A DNA stretch of 64,000 bases. Origin: Liolophura sinensis. Its lineage: Eukaryota > Mollusca > Polyplacophora > Chitonida > Chitonidae. Below, one piece after another: positions 1 through 15,300 of the stretch. The notes beneath the pieces are model-generated. The model was not told the DNA's origin. It ran no database searches and was given only the letters and a program-made list of their open reading frames with translations. The DNA is taken from NCBI RefSeq assembly GCF_032854445.1, contig NC_088303.1, forward strand, positions 5,649,501 through 5,713,500, in the 5' to 3' direction. The first letter of the stretch is position 1, and each line of letters starts with the position of its first letter. The translations under genes were made by a program, and so were the position numbers.

Positions 1-275
1 AGCAACTGATAGAAGTGATAATCTCAGCAATTAATGAGCAATAAAATAGCCGTAATTTTCCAACATAAATCAGTTCTGAATTACTGTACAAGGAGAACAC
101 TCACACAATAAAGAATACCGATGTGTAAACGGTAACCTGTATCAATACTGGCATATTTCTCAGCATTTTGTCTTTACTAATGATATGTAATCAGTAACGC
201 AACATCCAATCAACATGCTCAGGTCAAAGTGTTGAGACCTAACAGGGTGGTGATGCAGTGATCAGTATCTTGTAC

Positions 276-359
276 CTTTAGGGAGTTGATCTCTTCATTT
301 TTCTCTGTTCTTGATGCTTCAAGGTCCTCCAACAGTCGTTCAAAGCTCTCCTGGGTCTC
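276..359 (-). CDS. KIF15: KIF15 exon 32
   Basis: 28 codons: [19 protein letters not shown] then KNEEINSLK, coiled coil, between acceptor ATACAAG and donor AAG|GTACAA. It is the last coding exon visible; the remaining exons lie upstream of position 1. Confidence 0.82.
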
Positions 360-3300
360 CTTGTATGTTAGCAAGGTTAAGGGTCAGCCAACATGAAAAT
401 GTGACACTTAACTTATACCTACATATTAATGTATAATGAAAGTCATGTCGGTATTGCCCTAGGAAAGTCACATAGCTATGTAGGCCTACAATGTAGTTCA
501 GTACATTTAGGAGTGTAGGATGTAAGTGTGTGTAGGTTGTACCCTTAGAATGTCATACAAGTTGAAACTTGGCATTCTAGGTGAGTTGCTTAAATTGTAT
601 CATAGAACTCTGTTAAGATCTGTGTAAAGTCATGCTCATTTAATTTTTGCACCCGTCTTCTAGTTCTTGTGTAATGGCTTTAGCATTTAATTTTGCACCC
701 GTCTTCTAGCTCTTGTGTAATTACTTCCAGCACCTATTTTTTGCACCCGTCTTCCAGTTCTTGTGTAATGGCTTTAGCATCTAATTTTTGCACCCATCTT
801 CTAGTTCTTGTGTAATGACTTCAGCATCTAATTTTTTCACCCGTCTTCTAGTTCTTGTGTAATGGCTTTAGCATCTAATTTCGCACCCATCTTCTAGTTC
901 TTGTGTAATGACTTCAGCATCTAATTTTTGAACCCGTCTTCTAGTTCTTGTGTAATGGCTTTAGCATCTAATTTTTTCACCCGTCTTCTAGTTCTTGTGT
1001 AATGACTTTAGCATCTAATTTTTGCACCCGTCTTCTAGTTCTTGTGTAATGACTTTAGCATCTAATTTTTGCACCCATCTTCTAGTTCTTGTGTAATGGC
1101 TTCAGCATCTAATTTTTGCACCCGTCTTGTAGTTCTTGTGTAATGACTTCAGCAAATAATTTTTGAACCCGTCTTCTAGTTCTTGTGTAATGGCTTCAAC
1201 ATCTAGTTTTTGAACCCGTCTTCTAGTTCTTGTGTAATGACTTCAGCATCTAATTTTTGAACCCATCTTCTAGTTCTTGTGTAATGGCTTTAGCATCTAA
1301 TTTTTGAACCCGTCTTCTAGTTCTTGTGTAATGACTTCAGCATCTAATTTTTGAACCCATCTTCTATTTTTTGTGTAATGGCTTTAGCAACTAATTTTTG
1401 AACCCGTCTTCTAGTTCTTGTGTAATGACTTTAGCATCTAATTTTTGCACCCATCTTCTAGGTCTTGTGTAATGACTTTAGCATCTAATTTTTGCACCCG
1501 TCTTCTAGTTCTTGTGAAATGGCTTCAGCATCTAATTTTTGCACCCGTCTTCTAGTTCTTGTGTAATGACTTCAGCAATTAATTTTTGAACCCGTCTTCT
1601 AGTTCTTGTGTAATGGCTTCAACATCTAGTTTTTGAACCCGTCTTCTAGTTCTCGTGTAATGACTTCAGCATCTAATTTTTGAACCCATCTTCTAGTTCT
1701 TGTGTAATGACTTCAGCATCTAATTTTTGAACCCATCTTCTATTTTTTGTGTAATGGCTTTAGCAACTAATTTTTGAACCCGTCTTCTAGTTCTTGTGTA
1801 ATGACTTTAGCATCTAATTTTTGCACCCGTCTTCTAGTTCTTGTGTAATGACTTTAGCATCTAATTTTTGCACCCGTCTTCTAGTTCTTGTGTAATGGCT
1901 TCAGCATCTAATTTTTGCACCCGTCTTCTAGTTCTTGTGTAATGACTTCAGCAATTAATTTTTGAACCCGTCTTCTAGTTCTTGTGTAATGGCTTCAACA
2001 TCTAGTTTTTGAACCCGTCTTCTAGTTCTTGTGTAATGACTTCAGCATCTAATTTTTGAACCCGTCTTCTAGTTCTTGTGTAATGGCTTTAGCATCTAAT
2101 TTTTGCACCCGTCTTCTAGTTCTTGTGTAATGACTTCAGCATCTAATTTTTGAACCCATCTTCTATTTTTTGTGTAATGGCGTTAGCAACTAATTTTTGC
2201 ACCCATCTTCTAGCTCTTGTGTAATGACTTCAACATCTAATTTTTGAACCCGTCTTCTAGTTCTTGTGTAATGGCTTTAGCATCTAATTTTTGAACCCTT
2301 CTTCTAGTTCTTGTGTAATGGCTTCAGCATCTAATTTTTGCACCCGTCTTCTAGCTCTTGTGTAATGACTTCAGCATCTAATTTTTGCACCCTTCTTCCA
2401 GCTCGCGTCATGACTTCCAGCACCTATTTTTTGCACCCGTCTTCTAGCCCTTGTGTAATGGCTTTAGCATCTAATTTTTGAACCCGTCTTCTAGTTCTTG
2501 TGTAATGACTTCAGCATCTAATTTTTTCACCCGTCTTCTAGTTCTTGTGTAATGACTTCAGCATCTAATTTTCGCACCCTTCTTCCAGCTCGTGTAATGA
2601 CTTCAGCCCCTACTTTTTGCACCCTTCTCCTACCTCTTGTGTAATGACTTCAGGATCTAATTTTTCCAGCAATCTGCTAACAGTTCTGAACTGGATTTAT
2701 GAATTGTACGTTTCTGCATTATCAGGCAATTCTGAAAAGATGAACTTTCTGAATTTACCTCAACCTATACTGCAAATCCCTGACATTTAGCCTACAACCT
2801 GTAGTTCAGGACATTTAATATGGTTCAGCAAGATTACAGCTGTATTCTGTCACACGCTTATATAATCTTTGCAACGTGAAATTACACGCATTGACACTTA
2901 TTTGTATCCAGAAATCAAGGTGGATATATCAATACAAGGGAGCAAACTTTTCATGACCTCTATTTGTTCTGTGCAAATTATTGCCTTTTTTTTGCTGATG
3001 ACATTTTAAAATAACACTTTTTTGAATGACTTTTAATTATATTTATTTACAATACTGCTGTGAACATCTGTTTCTATTAGTAATTTTTGTCCCTTCCTAC
3101 TTTTAAAGCTTCCCACCCAGAATACACAGTTCACAAACTGCACAGCGCTAGATCTGAGTCATTTATTATTCTGCTGTGCTAGTTAAGTTAGCTATCTAAT
3201 ATCAAGTTCCAACAACAGAGGCGGAGCATATCTAATTTATGCACCATTCTGTTACACATGTGCAATCTTTTCCAAAGGATATCTGGCGATCTCCTCCAGC

Positions 3301-6300
3301 TGGGTATTGATGAGTTCACAAAGATCTGTGTCGGGCTGTACAGGCTTGGAAATCTCTTCCAGTCGCTGCCTGAATTCACATCTTATCGTCTCCATTTCTT
3401 CTGTCAAGGTCAACACCTAAAATATACAGGTGAGCTTCCATTAAACAAAAGACTCTGATGTTCTCAGTACATGTACACAAAGTGGTTCAAATCATAGTAA
3501 AACCTCCATTGTTAGCAGATGTAAAGCTGTAGTGTTTTATTTTTATTTTATTTGATTGGTGTACACCATACTCAAGAATATTTCACTTAAACGACGGTGG
3601 CCAGCATTATGGTGGAAGGAAACTGTCACAGCCCTGGGGAAACCCATGACTATCTGCAGGTTGCTGGCAGAACTTCCCACATATCCAAAGTGTTTTTTGA
3701 GCACACACACAGTATGATCTACTGCAAGGAACGATGCTTTGAACCACTTTCTTAAGGGCGCTAAGGAATTGAGAATTTCCCCCCCCATAGATATTCTCTG
3801 CTACATTCTTCATTATTCCACAATCCCACTGCCAACCTGCCACACTGAAATAATATCAAAGTTAGATATAAAGGGGTTGTAGCCGAAAATTCCTCATTAT
3901 ATTCCTTTATTTCATTGATGTCTGGACTACACCACTATCTTTTGCCAGGTCCTTGACATTGTTACCCTCTGCAGTCAAATAAAATTCATCATATTTAATG
4001 CAATTTTCCAAAATCTCATAGGCACCTGGCACTTCATTTGGCTTCCAGCATAATGTGAAGTTGAATACTAGAAACTAAAACTGAGCTGAATGTCTGGCTG
4101 CTGCTGAAGTCTGACATGTTGTGGCATAGGCATAAATTGACGTGCTTTCATCTGTTGCCAATAATTCCTCTTCTGCTCTCCTGTTCTGATGTGCACCAGG
4201 AACAGCTATCCGACTCATTCTTGCAAAAGAATGCATATACAGGTAAGATCTATACTATCTGAGAGAACAACCTACCTGTGTCTTGGCTTTGCAAAGTTCT
4301 TCTGATATCTTATCTGATTCAGCCTTAAAAGAAAAAAAAAATATAGTGAAAACAAACAAATTCAGAGAGGTCATAGCCAATGCTAAATATCCAAAACTTA
4401 AACCTGGATCAAGCTGGTTTCCAAACCTCAACTGGAGTTACATACAATATGCCTGCACACAAAATTTTATGAAGAAAACATAGGGACAACACTTGAGGCA
4501 TAAAGAACACTTCGTCAAACACAGAACCTAGATATTACTCCACGTAACTGGATTTTCAGAAAATATGAGAAGAGCACACCTGAGTCTCCTCGACGATGCG
4601 CTGTCTGGTATTGAGCTCCTCCTGTAGTTTCTCATAGCTCTCCATGGCACACTCCAGCTCATCTCTCAGCATGCTTACCTGAGGACACACAGAACACAGG
4701 GTTTTCACACAGGAGATGTATGCAGACACACAACCTGGGCTGTCCTTGTACAGGTAGTTCTCTACATTGAACATTTAGTCCAATGTGGTAGATCTATCTT
4801 TTTTCTGCACAATGACAACCTGAATCCAACCAGGTTAGACTACACAGTTGTAAAACTACCACTATGTAACCAGTTTGTCCTCAGGCATGACACAGGCATG
4901 ACTGAAAAATAAACTACACCTGAATTACGATAGGTGAGAAAGATTCCCCACATTCAGAAGAAACACATTTCTTGATTGATCAATGTCTCCAATTCTCAAT
5001 GAAAACTCCTTGAGAAAAGTAAATCAACAAAACAGCGACAAAAACCCACAAGCAAACCTTGAGGTGAAACAAGTCCCAGTGCTGGAAATTAGTGTTCAAA
5101 CAATCTGTAACCTGAGATTCAAGAAACAAATCCAATGTTAAAAACAGATTCACTTAGACAGAGCTACGTGTAAATCAAACCGACATGTACCTCTACATTA
5201 TGAGCACTGACTTTCTGTTCCTTCTGCTCTGCCAGCTCATTGAGCTGAACTCTGAGGTTGTCAATCTTGACCTTCTGGTCATCAGACAACTGCTGTAATG
5301 TCATGACCTCGTGACCTTTACTCTCCACCTCAGCTTCCAATGACATAATCACTTCTTTGTCAATATTCCAGTTGTCCTTCAGCTCCTGTATCTTACCCAT
5401 CATTCCTCTCATGGCCTCCTACAACATGAGAAATCACAAAAAATACACCTTTATCAGAATACTAATTTTCCGTATTTAAAAGAAAACTCTTAAATCAGTT
5501 ATACTGGAAATTAAACACAAATGCCCAAAGCATCCTAATTTTCTGTGATGTGTTGTCAAGAAACTACAAGGCTTCAAAGACAGAAAAACATCTGTCGGCA
5601 TACTGTGAGCCTATACATGTAATTGGGAGTCTCCATGGTCTTGGGGTTAGCATGACAGCACAGTGGCCCAGGAGCGTCCCAACAAGGCACTCGCTGTGAG
5701 TTCAAGCCCAACTCATGCTGGCTTCCTCTCCGACCGTACATGGGAAAGCCTGCAGCAACCTACAGATGGTCGTGGGTTCCCCCTCTGGCTCTACCCAGTA
5801 TTCTCCTACCACAATGCTGGCTGTTGTCATATAAGTGAAACATTCTTGAGTACAGCGTAACACACCAATCAAATAAATAAATATACGTGTAATTAGATCT
5901 GTGGTCTATTAGCCAGTGGGAAGGCAGAGTCCAGAATCCTTTATATCACTGTTTTGGTTGTGCATAGAAGTTATACAGTGTCCTCTATTGAAAGCAATAC
6001 AATATTGTACACAGTGATAAGCTTGAACTTCACAAGTAGTTTGTGTGCTTAATTGCTTTTCCTGAGTGTATATCATGGCTCATGCATTTTCCAGTTCCTG
6101 GATACTTATCAGTGAAGACTGTGACTTACCGCATTGTCTAGGAGTTGTTTCTCCTGAGTGCAAATCATGGCTCATGCATTCTCCAGTTCCTGGTTACTTA
6201 CCAGTGAAGATTGTGACTTACCACATTGTCTAGGAGTTGTTTCTCCTGAGTGCAAATCATGGCTCATGCATTCTCCAGTTCCTAGATACTTATCAGTGAA

Positions 6301-9300
6301 GATTGTGACTTACCACATTGTCTAGGAGTTGTTTCTCCTGAGTGCAAATCATGGCTCATGCATTTTCCAGTTCCTGGTTACTTATCAGTGAAGATTGTGA
6401 CTTACCGCATTGCTAGGAGTTGTTTCTCCTGAGTGTAAATCATGGCTCATGCATTTTCTAGTCCCTGGATACTTATCAGTGAAGATTGTGACTTACCACA
6501 TTGTCTAGGAGTTGTTTCTCCTGAGTGTAAATCATGCCTTATGTATTTTCCAGTTCCCAGAGTCTCATCAGTGAAGATTGTAACTTACCACGTTGTCTAG
6601 GAGTTGTTTCTCCTGAGTGTAAATCATGCCTTATGTATTTTCCAGTTCCCAGAGTCTCATCAGTGAAGATTGTGACTTACCACGTTGTCTAGGAGTTGTT
6701 TCTCCTGAGTGTAAATCATGCCTTATGTATTTTCCAGTTCCCAGAGTCTCATCAGTGAAGATTGTGACTTACCATGTTGTCTAGGAGTTGTTTCTCCTGA
6801 GTGTAAATCATGCCTTATGTATTTTCCAGTTCCCAGAGTCTCATCAGTGAAGATTGTGACTTACCATGTTGTCTAGGAGTTGTTTCTCCTGAGTGTAAAT
6901 CATGCCTTATGTATTTTCCAGTTCCCAGAGTCTCATCAGTGAAGATTGTAACTTACCACGTTGTCTAGGAGTTGTTTCTCCTGAGTGTAAATCATGCCTT
7001 ATGTATTTTCCAGTTCCCAGAGTCTCATCAGTGAAGATTGTGACTTACCATGTTGTCTAGGAGTTGTTTCTCCTGAGTGTAAATCATGCCTTATGTATTT
7101 TCCAGTTCCCAGAGTCTCATCAGTGAAGATTGTGACTTACCATGTTGTCTAGGAGTTGTTTCTCCTGAGTGTAAATCATGCCTTATGTATTTCCAGTTCC
7201 CAGAGTCTCATCAGTGAAGATTGTGACTTACCATGTTGTCTAGGAGTTGTTTCTCCTGAATGTAAATCATGCCTTATGTATTTTCCAGTTCTCAGAGACT
7301 CATCAGTGAAGACTGTGACTTACCGCATTGTCTAGGAGTTGTTTCTCCTGAGTGGAAATTGTGACTCGTGTACTTTCCAGCTCCTTGCTGAGCAGTGACA
7401 AAGACTGTGACTGAGCATCAAACATGTTCTGTATATTAGACTTCTGTGCCTGGAGACTGGATATATCTTCCATCAACCTCAAAGCGACAGCCTCCTGCAA
7501 ATAGTACAATAAGCTTGTCTGAGAGGCTACTAGCATTAGAAGATGGTTGGTGACAAGATACATAATGGACAATCATCAGTGTTTTAGTTGGATTCTAACA
7601 CTGTTTTTAGCAACTTGACTTGAACTAATAATGTTGCAAGAAGCCACACAACAAGGTTGTTTATGTATCTGGTACACAAAGCTTCGCAAAATTACTATAT
7701 AAAATATAGCAATTTTTCACCCTAGATGGGATTGCATTTGCTTAAACCCCTTCACATAGCACAATTCTAATGCTCATGTTTCTATGTCATTTTTTTACAA
7801 TTAAGTTTCTGATGAAACATAAAAAACTGGCATGTTTTCTTCACAAGAGACAAACAAAACAAGTTCAAAGATGATAGATCCAAGTCGGGGATACTACTAT
7901 TTTTGTGCCTGGTACTTCGTTTTTCTGCCCTGTCCTATGTACATCATATACAGATTCTGTCTTCGTTTTTGCTTTCACTAAATCAGTCATGTGCAACCCA
8001 CTAATGACAGTTTGCACAGGACAAAAGTAGACGCTGTTGACAAGGAAGCTGAAGACTGACATTCCAATGGTACAGATCTATAAACGCGTCAAATTATAAC
8101 CAAGAATGTCACATTTCAGCTCACCTGCTCTTTTCCATCATTTTGCATCTGACTCTGAAGCTGTGTCACTTTTTCCTTCTCCACAACAAGCTTCCCATAT
8201 GTTGACTGAAAAATGAGAAAATATTATATTTTATATCTTAGTCAAGAAAATTTTCCCTTTTTTGACTTATGGTGCAAGAAAACAAAAAAAGAGCATGATG
8301 CAAAACTAATACATTTACTCTAGCACCATACAAAGCCAAACTACTGGAGTTGATTTGCAAATGTGATCTCATTGGCTGATGGCTCATGTAGCCACCCAGT
8401 TTTTATATTCATTTAATTCTTGTTTAACACCATGCTTAAGAGCCTTTCACCTACACTATGTTGGCTAGTTGCATAGATGCAGACTTTTGGCGAGTTACTG
8501 GGAAACTCTCCAATTTGGGGCATTTGTCATATTGGTGAAAGAAACGTTATCTTCAGCAATCTTCATGCATGGCCACACACGAGAACACTCTCAACTTTTT
8601 CTCACCATCATCCCCTCCAACACCCACCACCCCCCGACCAGGGTAAACATTAAAATTATTTGTCCAAGAATAGGAGTGAATCCACATCTTGTGTGTAACA
8701 GCCGAGTGAAAGACAAGTACCTTAACAACTCAGCTGTACTTAACTTATAAAGTGAGGCAGTTTACACATTCAGCCATGTTTATTGCAGTCACTGGTGTTA
8801 ACCTGTGACAAAATACCTCCAGTTCCGTCTGTACAGTTTTCAACTCCTTCCTCTCACTGTGAAGCAGACCTTCCAAGTCCTGGATCTCACTCTCGTGGAA
8901 ACTGATTGTGGTCTGGGCATTATCAAACGCTTCCTACAATACAGCCAATATGGGTAGCATGTAGAAGGCACAGTCATACCACCTTTAAAATGGATATTGC
9001 AGATTCTGACAGTTTTATTAATCTTAGAAAGATTTTTTGATGTTTCTCTGGAAAGTAGGATGATATCCTTGTTGAAAAGTGTAAGTTTCAGCACCAAAAG
9101 AAATATTTTCTGACATTTATTTACCTCTAAACATGTTCTCCTTTTGACTAAATTTTAGCTCACCTCATACATGTAAGCATCAATTTCACCATAAATTGCA
9201 CCGAAAAGGAATGCCGTGTCACTTTGTGACAATTTTCTATTCCTTCCTGTGTATTATTTTCTTTTTTTCAATTTCTTTCTTTTTTTTCCTCAGATGGGAA

Positions 9301-12300
9301 GGCCTGGCTAGATTTCACCGAAAAACATTCAGATTCATTTCATTATAATGATACTGTACATATATATAGCTGAGAACAACTCCTATTTTGGGTATCACCA
9401 TAGATTATTTGCATGGTAAAACATAACATGGGAGGAAGCTTGAGGAAGGACCTTTCAAATTCATGGGTTTCAGTTTCAGTAACATGTACAAATCCATGCT
9501 TTGTTAATCTGATAGGAATTAAGAATCCATCTGGGCCCTATACAGAATGGACAAATGTACTGTTTGTTAACAGACATACCTGTAACATTGTCTTCTCTTC
9601 TGTCAGTTTGACATTCTCCTGTTGAAGTTTGGATAACTCCATCTCCACCTGAAGTACCTGTTAATCCACAAACACATCGCCATCAGTCACTTGACCTATA
9701 CAGGTAACTCATATGCAGGCTATACCATGCCATCTTTAATAGCCATCTTTAAAGGATACATGAAAAGGTGTTGAAAAATGTATGACTGTAAGAATAATGT
9801 GCCAAAATTCCCACATACAGGAATCCCATCTACATACAAGAACAAACTTGGCATCTCATTACATTTCGCTAATCTTACTTTTGTTTCCAAAACGGACATG
9901 TCTTTGTCTCTGGACTCAATGTTTTCTTTACTCTTGGACTTCAGCTCGGCCAGCTCTTTGTCTACAGAGCGCAACATCACACCCAGATCTACAGACTCTT
10001 CCTTGGAAACTGAAACACAAGAATTCCACAGCTTACAGAACATCTCAACTTCTCTAAGGGTATTTTAAAGCCATAAAACAAAAGTACACTGTATAGCTGA
10101 GCAATTCAGAACTGTTATCCATCATCTGGAAGACCTGGTTTCAGGTAAATTTGTATTTACATGAATGTGTATGTCACTTAGACTTTAATGATGTTAAAAT
10201 GTTAATGACATATAACTGATAGGAAGAAGCCATAAATAGGGATTTACACTCAAGTAAAGTCATGTACTTGTCCACCACAAGTCTGCGAAAGTTGATTTTA
10301 CTGCCTACTTCCTTAGATTATCACAGTATTACCTCATACAGACAAAGACATACACACTTGCTACAGCCTGTTCATATTTAGTTGCAGGCCTTTATAAGAT
10401 AAAAATCACAAAAAAAGTGTTTTGCATGCACACATGAAAACAATATTAACATATTTACGTCATTTACAAATTATAAATTTGTAAATTAGGCTACACTTTT
10501 CTTTAACATATCTCTGCATATCCAACTGATGGGAATATGTATACATATACTGTGTTTTCTTGCGGCAGGACAAACCCATGTTGCCATAGTGCTGCCGCCA
10601 CTGAAGTATCATGCCGAAGACACAAGACATGACACCTCATCCTGTCATATTATACTGACACTAGGCCAACCAGTCATGTTTCCACAATCAATCTTCTTAG
10701 TGCTGAGTGCAGAATGACTGTCAAAGAACATCATCTAAGGATACCATAACGTTTAAGGGCGCTTTTGGCTCCTTATTATCACCAAAAATAGGTAAGGCAA
10801 GGCCAACATGGTGATATTCTAATGTGCTAATTTTGGCATCAAGGAGAGTTACCTCCACAAGCTGTCAGCAAAATGTGTATGAATCTGGACATACTGGTGA
10901 ATATGATAAGGTGACTTCTTTGGAGAGTTAAAAGAGTAACCTACTTCTGGCCAGTTCGTTGGCTTTCTTCAGCTCTTCTGCAATAGTCTCTGATCGGTTT
11001 ACCAGCTCTTCTTCTTTTCTTGCCCATTCACTTCGCTCCGTTGACAGAATCTTAAGCAAAAAAAAAAAACAGACAGAAATAAATAAACATTTATATGCTG
11101 CTAATAACTGGCCACAACACTTGTATTGACAGCTGTCTCTCCATCTATGAAACTTTTATCGTTTGTGTCATTTAGGCTATACTATTTTACCCAGAAACAG
11201 TGCAAATGTGCATCTTTTAATTCTGATCCCAATCAATATTACTTACAAACTTCATGGTTTATACCAGCAGGCACAGACCACGTGAGTTTGTTTATCCTTA
11301 TGTATAAATTTGTGGGACATGCAGTTGAGTCATGCAACTGGCTTATATTTGACCAATGTTACTTGCTCAGGGACAATATGGGTCAAACCACTTTCTCCAT
11401 AGGGGTGTATGAAATGAGCACAAATGCTTACAATGGGCCCTTCTGACTCAAGACCTCAATTCTTGACACAAAACGAAAAGAAAAGCCTCTGAAGTCATCA
11501 TCTTTTCCATGAACAGGTGAAATACCTCATTCAGCTGCTCGTTTTCATTCTCCAGTTTACTCAGGGTCTGCTGGAGTTTGATCATTTCTCCTTCATGTTC
11601 CTCCACACGCTGTACAAGACTGTTGTTGTTGTCCTGTGGGGAAATAAAAAAAAAAAACCAAAAAAAAATTTAGTTCAAAAACAAGTTAATGCAGCCTGAC
11701 AGCATGTTTACTTGTATAGATCAGACTGACCTGAAGAGATTTCACCTCATCAGTGAGATCGCTGGCCATCTGTTCAGCCATCTCTTTGGCAGTATGTCCT
11801 TTCACATGACAACACAGAACGACCATATGTATTTGTATTTCTGAGCAGACTGACCTGTAGATTTAATCTCATCAGTGAGAGCACTGGCCATTTGTTCAGC
11901 CATCTCTTTGGCAGCATGTCCTTTCACATGACAACACAGAACGACCATATGTACTCATATTTCTGAGCAGACTGACCTGTAGATTTAATCTCATCAGTGA
12001 GAGCAATGGCCATTTGTTCAGCCATCTCTCTGGCAGCATGTCCTCTCATATGACAACACAGAACGACCATGTGTACTTGTATTTCTGAGCAGACTGACCT
12101 GTAGAGATTTGATCTCATCAGTGAGAGCACTGGCCATCTGTTCCGCCATCTCAGCCGGCTGACTCTCTGGTAGAATATCCTCCCCAGGGTCCAGGATGAA
12201 AGAGCCATTAAATCCAGGGCTTTCCCGTGACAACTTGGCAAGGACATTGCGATTCCTCAAGCTGTAACAAGTCTTTGTGGGCGTGGTGATTGTCTACAAC

Positions 12301-15300
12301 CACACAGACACAATTAGTACATATACACTTGTACATTGTTCTGGATCATTCAACCTTTATTTTTTTTTATGAGTATCACAAAGGTTTTCCTTAACAGTCT
12401 TGTTCTGGAGAATCTTACCTTTATGTTTGTACATGAATGTTACAACGGCTTTCCTTATCAATCTTGTTCTGGAGAATCTTACCTTTATGTTTGTACATGA
12501 ATGTCACAAAGGCTTTCCTTATCAATCTTGTTCTGGAGAATCTTACCTTTATGTTTGTACATGAATGTCACAAAGGCTTTCCTTATCAATCTTGTTCTGG
12601 AGAATCTTACCTTTATGTTTGTACATGAATGTCACAAAGGCTTTCCTTATCAATCTTGTTCTGGAGAATCTTACCTTTATGTTTGTACATGAATGTCACA
12701 AAGGCTTTCCTTATCAATCTTGTTCTGGAGAATCTTACCTTTATGTTTGTACATGAATGTTACAAAGGCTTTCCTTATCAATCTTGTTCTGGAGAATCTT
12801 ACCTTTATGTTTGTACATGAATGTCACAACGGCTTTCCTTATCAATCTTGTTCTGGAAAATCTTACCTTTATTGTCTGTACATGAATGTCACAAAGGCTT
12901 TCCTTATCAATCTTGTTCTGGAGAATCTTACCTTTATGTTTGTACATGAATGTCACAAAGGCTTTCCTTATCAATCTTGTTCTGGAGAATCTTACCTTTA
13001 TGTTTGTACATGAATGTCACAACGGCTTTCCTTATCAATCTTGTTCTGGAGAATCTTACCTTTATGTTTGTACATGAATGTCACAACGGCTTTCCTTATC
13101 AATCTTGTTCTGGAAAATCTTACCTTTATTGTCTGTACATGAATGTCACAAAGGCTTTCCTTATCAATCTTGTTCTGGAGAATCTTACCTTTATGTTTGT
13201 ACATGAATGTCACAAAGGCTTTCCTTATCAATCTTGTTCTGGAGAATCTTACCTTTATGTTTGTACATGAATGTCACAAAGGCTTTTCACATCAGTCTTG
13301 TTCTGGAGAATCTTACCTTTATGTTTGTACATGAATGTCACAACGGCTTTCCTTATCAATCTTGTTCTGGAGAATCTTACCTTTATGTTTGTACATGAAT
13401 GTCACAAAGGCTTTCCTTATCAATCTTGTTCTGGAGAATCTTACCTTTATGTTTGTACATGAATGTCACAACGGCTTTCCTTATCAATCTTGTTCTGGAG
13501 AATCTTACCTTTATGTTTGTACATGAATGTCACAAAGGCTTTCCTTATCAATCTTGTTCTGGAGAATCTTACCTTTATGTTTGTACATGAATGTCACAAA
13601 GGCTTTCCTTATCAATCTTGTTCTGGAGAATCTTACCTTTATGTTTGTACATGAATGTCACAAAGGCTTTCCTTATCAATCTTGTTCTGGAGAATCTTAC
13701 CTTTATGTTTGTACATGAATGTCACAAAGGCTTTCCTTATCAATCTTGTTCTGGAGAATCTTACCTTTATGTTTGTACATGAATGTCACAAAGGCTTTCC
13801 TTATCAATCTTGTTCTGGAGAATCTTACCTTTATGTTTGTACATGAATGTCACAACGGCTTTCCTTATCAATCTTGTTCTGGAAAATCTTACCTTTATGT
13901 TTGTACATGAATGTCACAAAGGCTTTCCTTATCAATCTTGTTCTGGAGAATCTTACCTTTATGTTTGTACATGAATGTCACAACGGCTTTCCTTATCAAT
14001 CTTGTTCTGGAGAATCTTACCTTTATGTTTGTACATGAATGTCACAAAGGCTTTCCTTATCAATCTTGTTCTGGAGAATCTTACCTTTATGTTTGTACAT
14101 GAATGTCACAACGGCTTTTCTTATCAATCTTGTTCTGGAGAATCTTACCTTTATGTTTGTACATGAATGTCACAACGGCTTTCCTTATCAATCTTGTTCT
14201 GGAAAATCTTACCTTTATTGTCTGTACATGAATGTCACAAAGGCTTTCCTTATCAATCTTGTTCTGGAGAATCTTACCTTTATGTCTGTACATGAATGTC
14301 ACAACGGCTTTCCTTATCAATCTTGTTCTGGAGAATCTTACCTTTATGTTTGTACATGAATGTCACAAAGGCTTTCCTTATCAATCTTGTTCTGGAGAAT
14401 CTTACCTTTATGTTTGTACATGAATGTCACAACGGCTTTCCTTATCAATCTTGTTCTGGAAAATCTTACCTTTATGTTTGTACATGAATGTCACAAAGGC
14501 TTTCCTTATCAATCTTGTTCTGGAGAATCTTACCTTTATGTTTGTACATGAATGTCACAACGGCTTTCCTTATCAATCTTGTTCTGGAGAATCTTACCTT
14601 TATGTTTGTACATGAATGTCACAAAGGCTTTCCTTATCAATCTTGTTCTGGAGAATCTTACCTTTATGTTTGTACATGAATGTTACAACGGCTTTCCTTA
14701 TCAATCTTGTTCTGGAGAATCTTACCTTTATGTTTGTACATGAATGTCACAAAGGCTTTCCTTATCAATCTTGTTCTGGAGAATCTTACCTTTATGTTTG
14801 TACATGAATGTCACAAAGGCTTTCCTTATCAATCTTGTTCTGGAAAATCTTACCTTTATGTTTGTACATGAATGTCACAAAGGCTTTCCTTATCAATCTT
14901 GTTCTGGAAAATCTTACCTTTATTGTCTGTACATGAATATCACTCATACTCTCTCTGTCTATCTTGTTCTGGAGTCGTCTGGCCTGCATGACTTTCTCGA
15001 GCTCAGACACCGCTTTCTTGTAAGATGTCAATTCTGCTGCAGCTTTCACCAGAGCCTGCTGGGAAGCATTTTCCTGTGTCTGCAGTTTTTCCTTCAGCTG
15101 GGAACATGGATTTATAAGTCATACATCAGAAACTGGAAAATTACTCACTGTTTTGTAGCGAAGAATACTGCCACTAACACATTCCTGTAAGTCATCTTCT
15201 CCAATTAAGAAAATGCTGTCAAAATCAATCCACAATTCATTTATTTATTTTATTAATGCTCTACTCAAGCATATTTCACTTATATGAAGGCGGTGAGACT

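Noticed and set aside
646-2640. Possible CRISPR-like array
   Set aside because: Units are contiguous with no unique spacers, the region is an animal intron, and the unit derives from an exon end.
12437-15190. Dozens of overlapping 63-148-codon plus-strand open frames
   Set aside because: They recur every 64 bp and are translations of the minisatellite antisense to KIF15; no independent coding signal.
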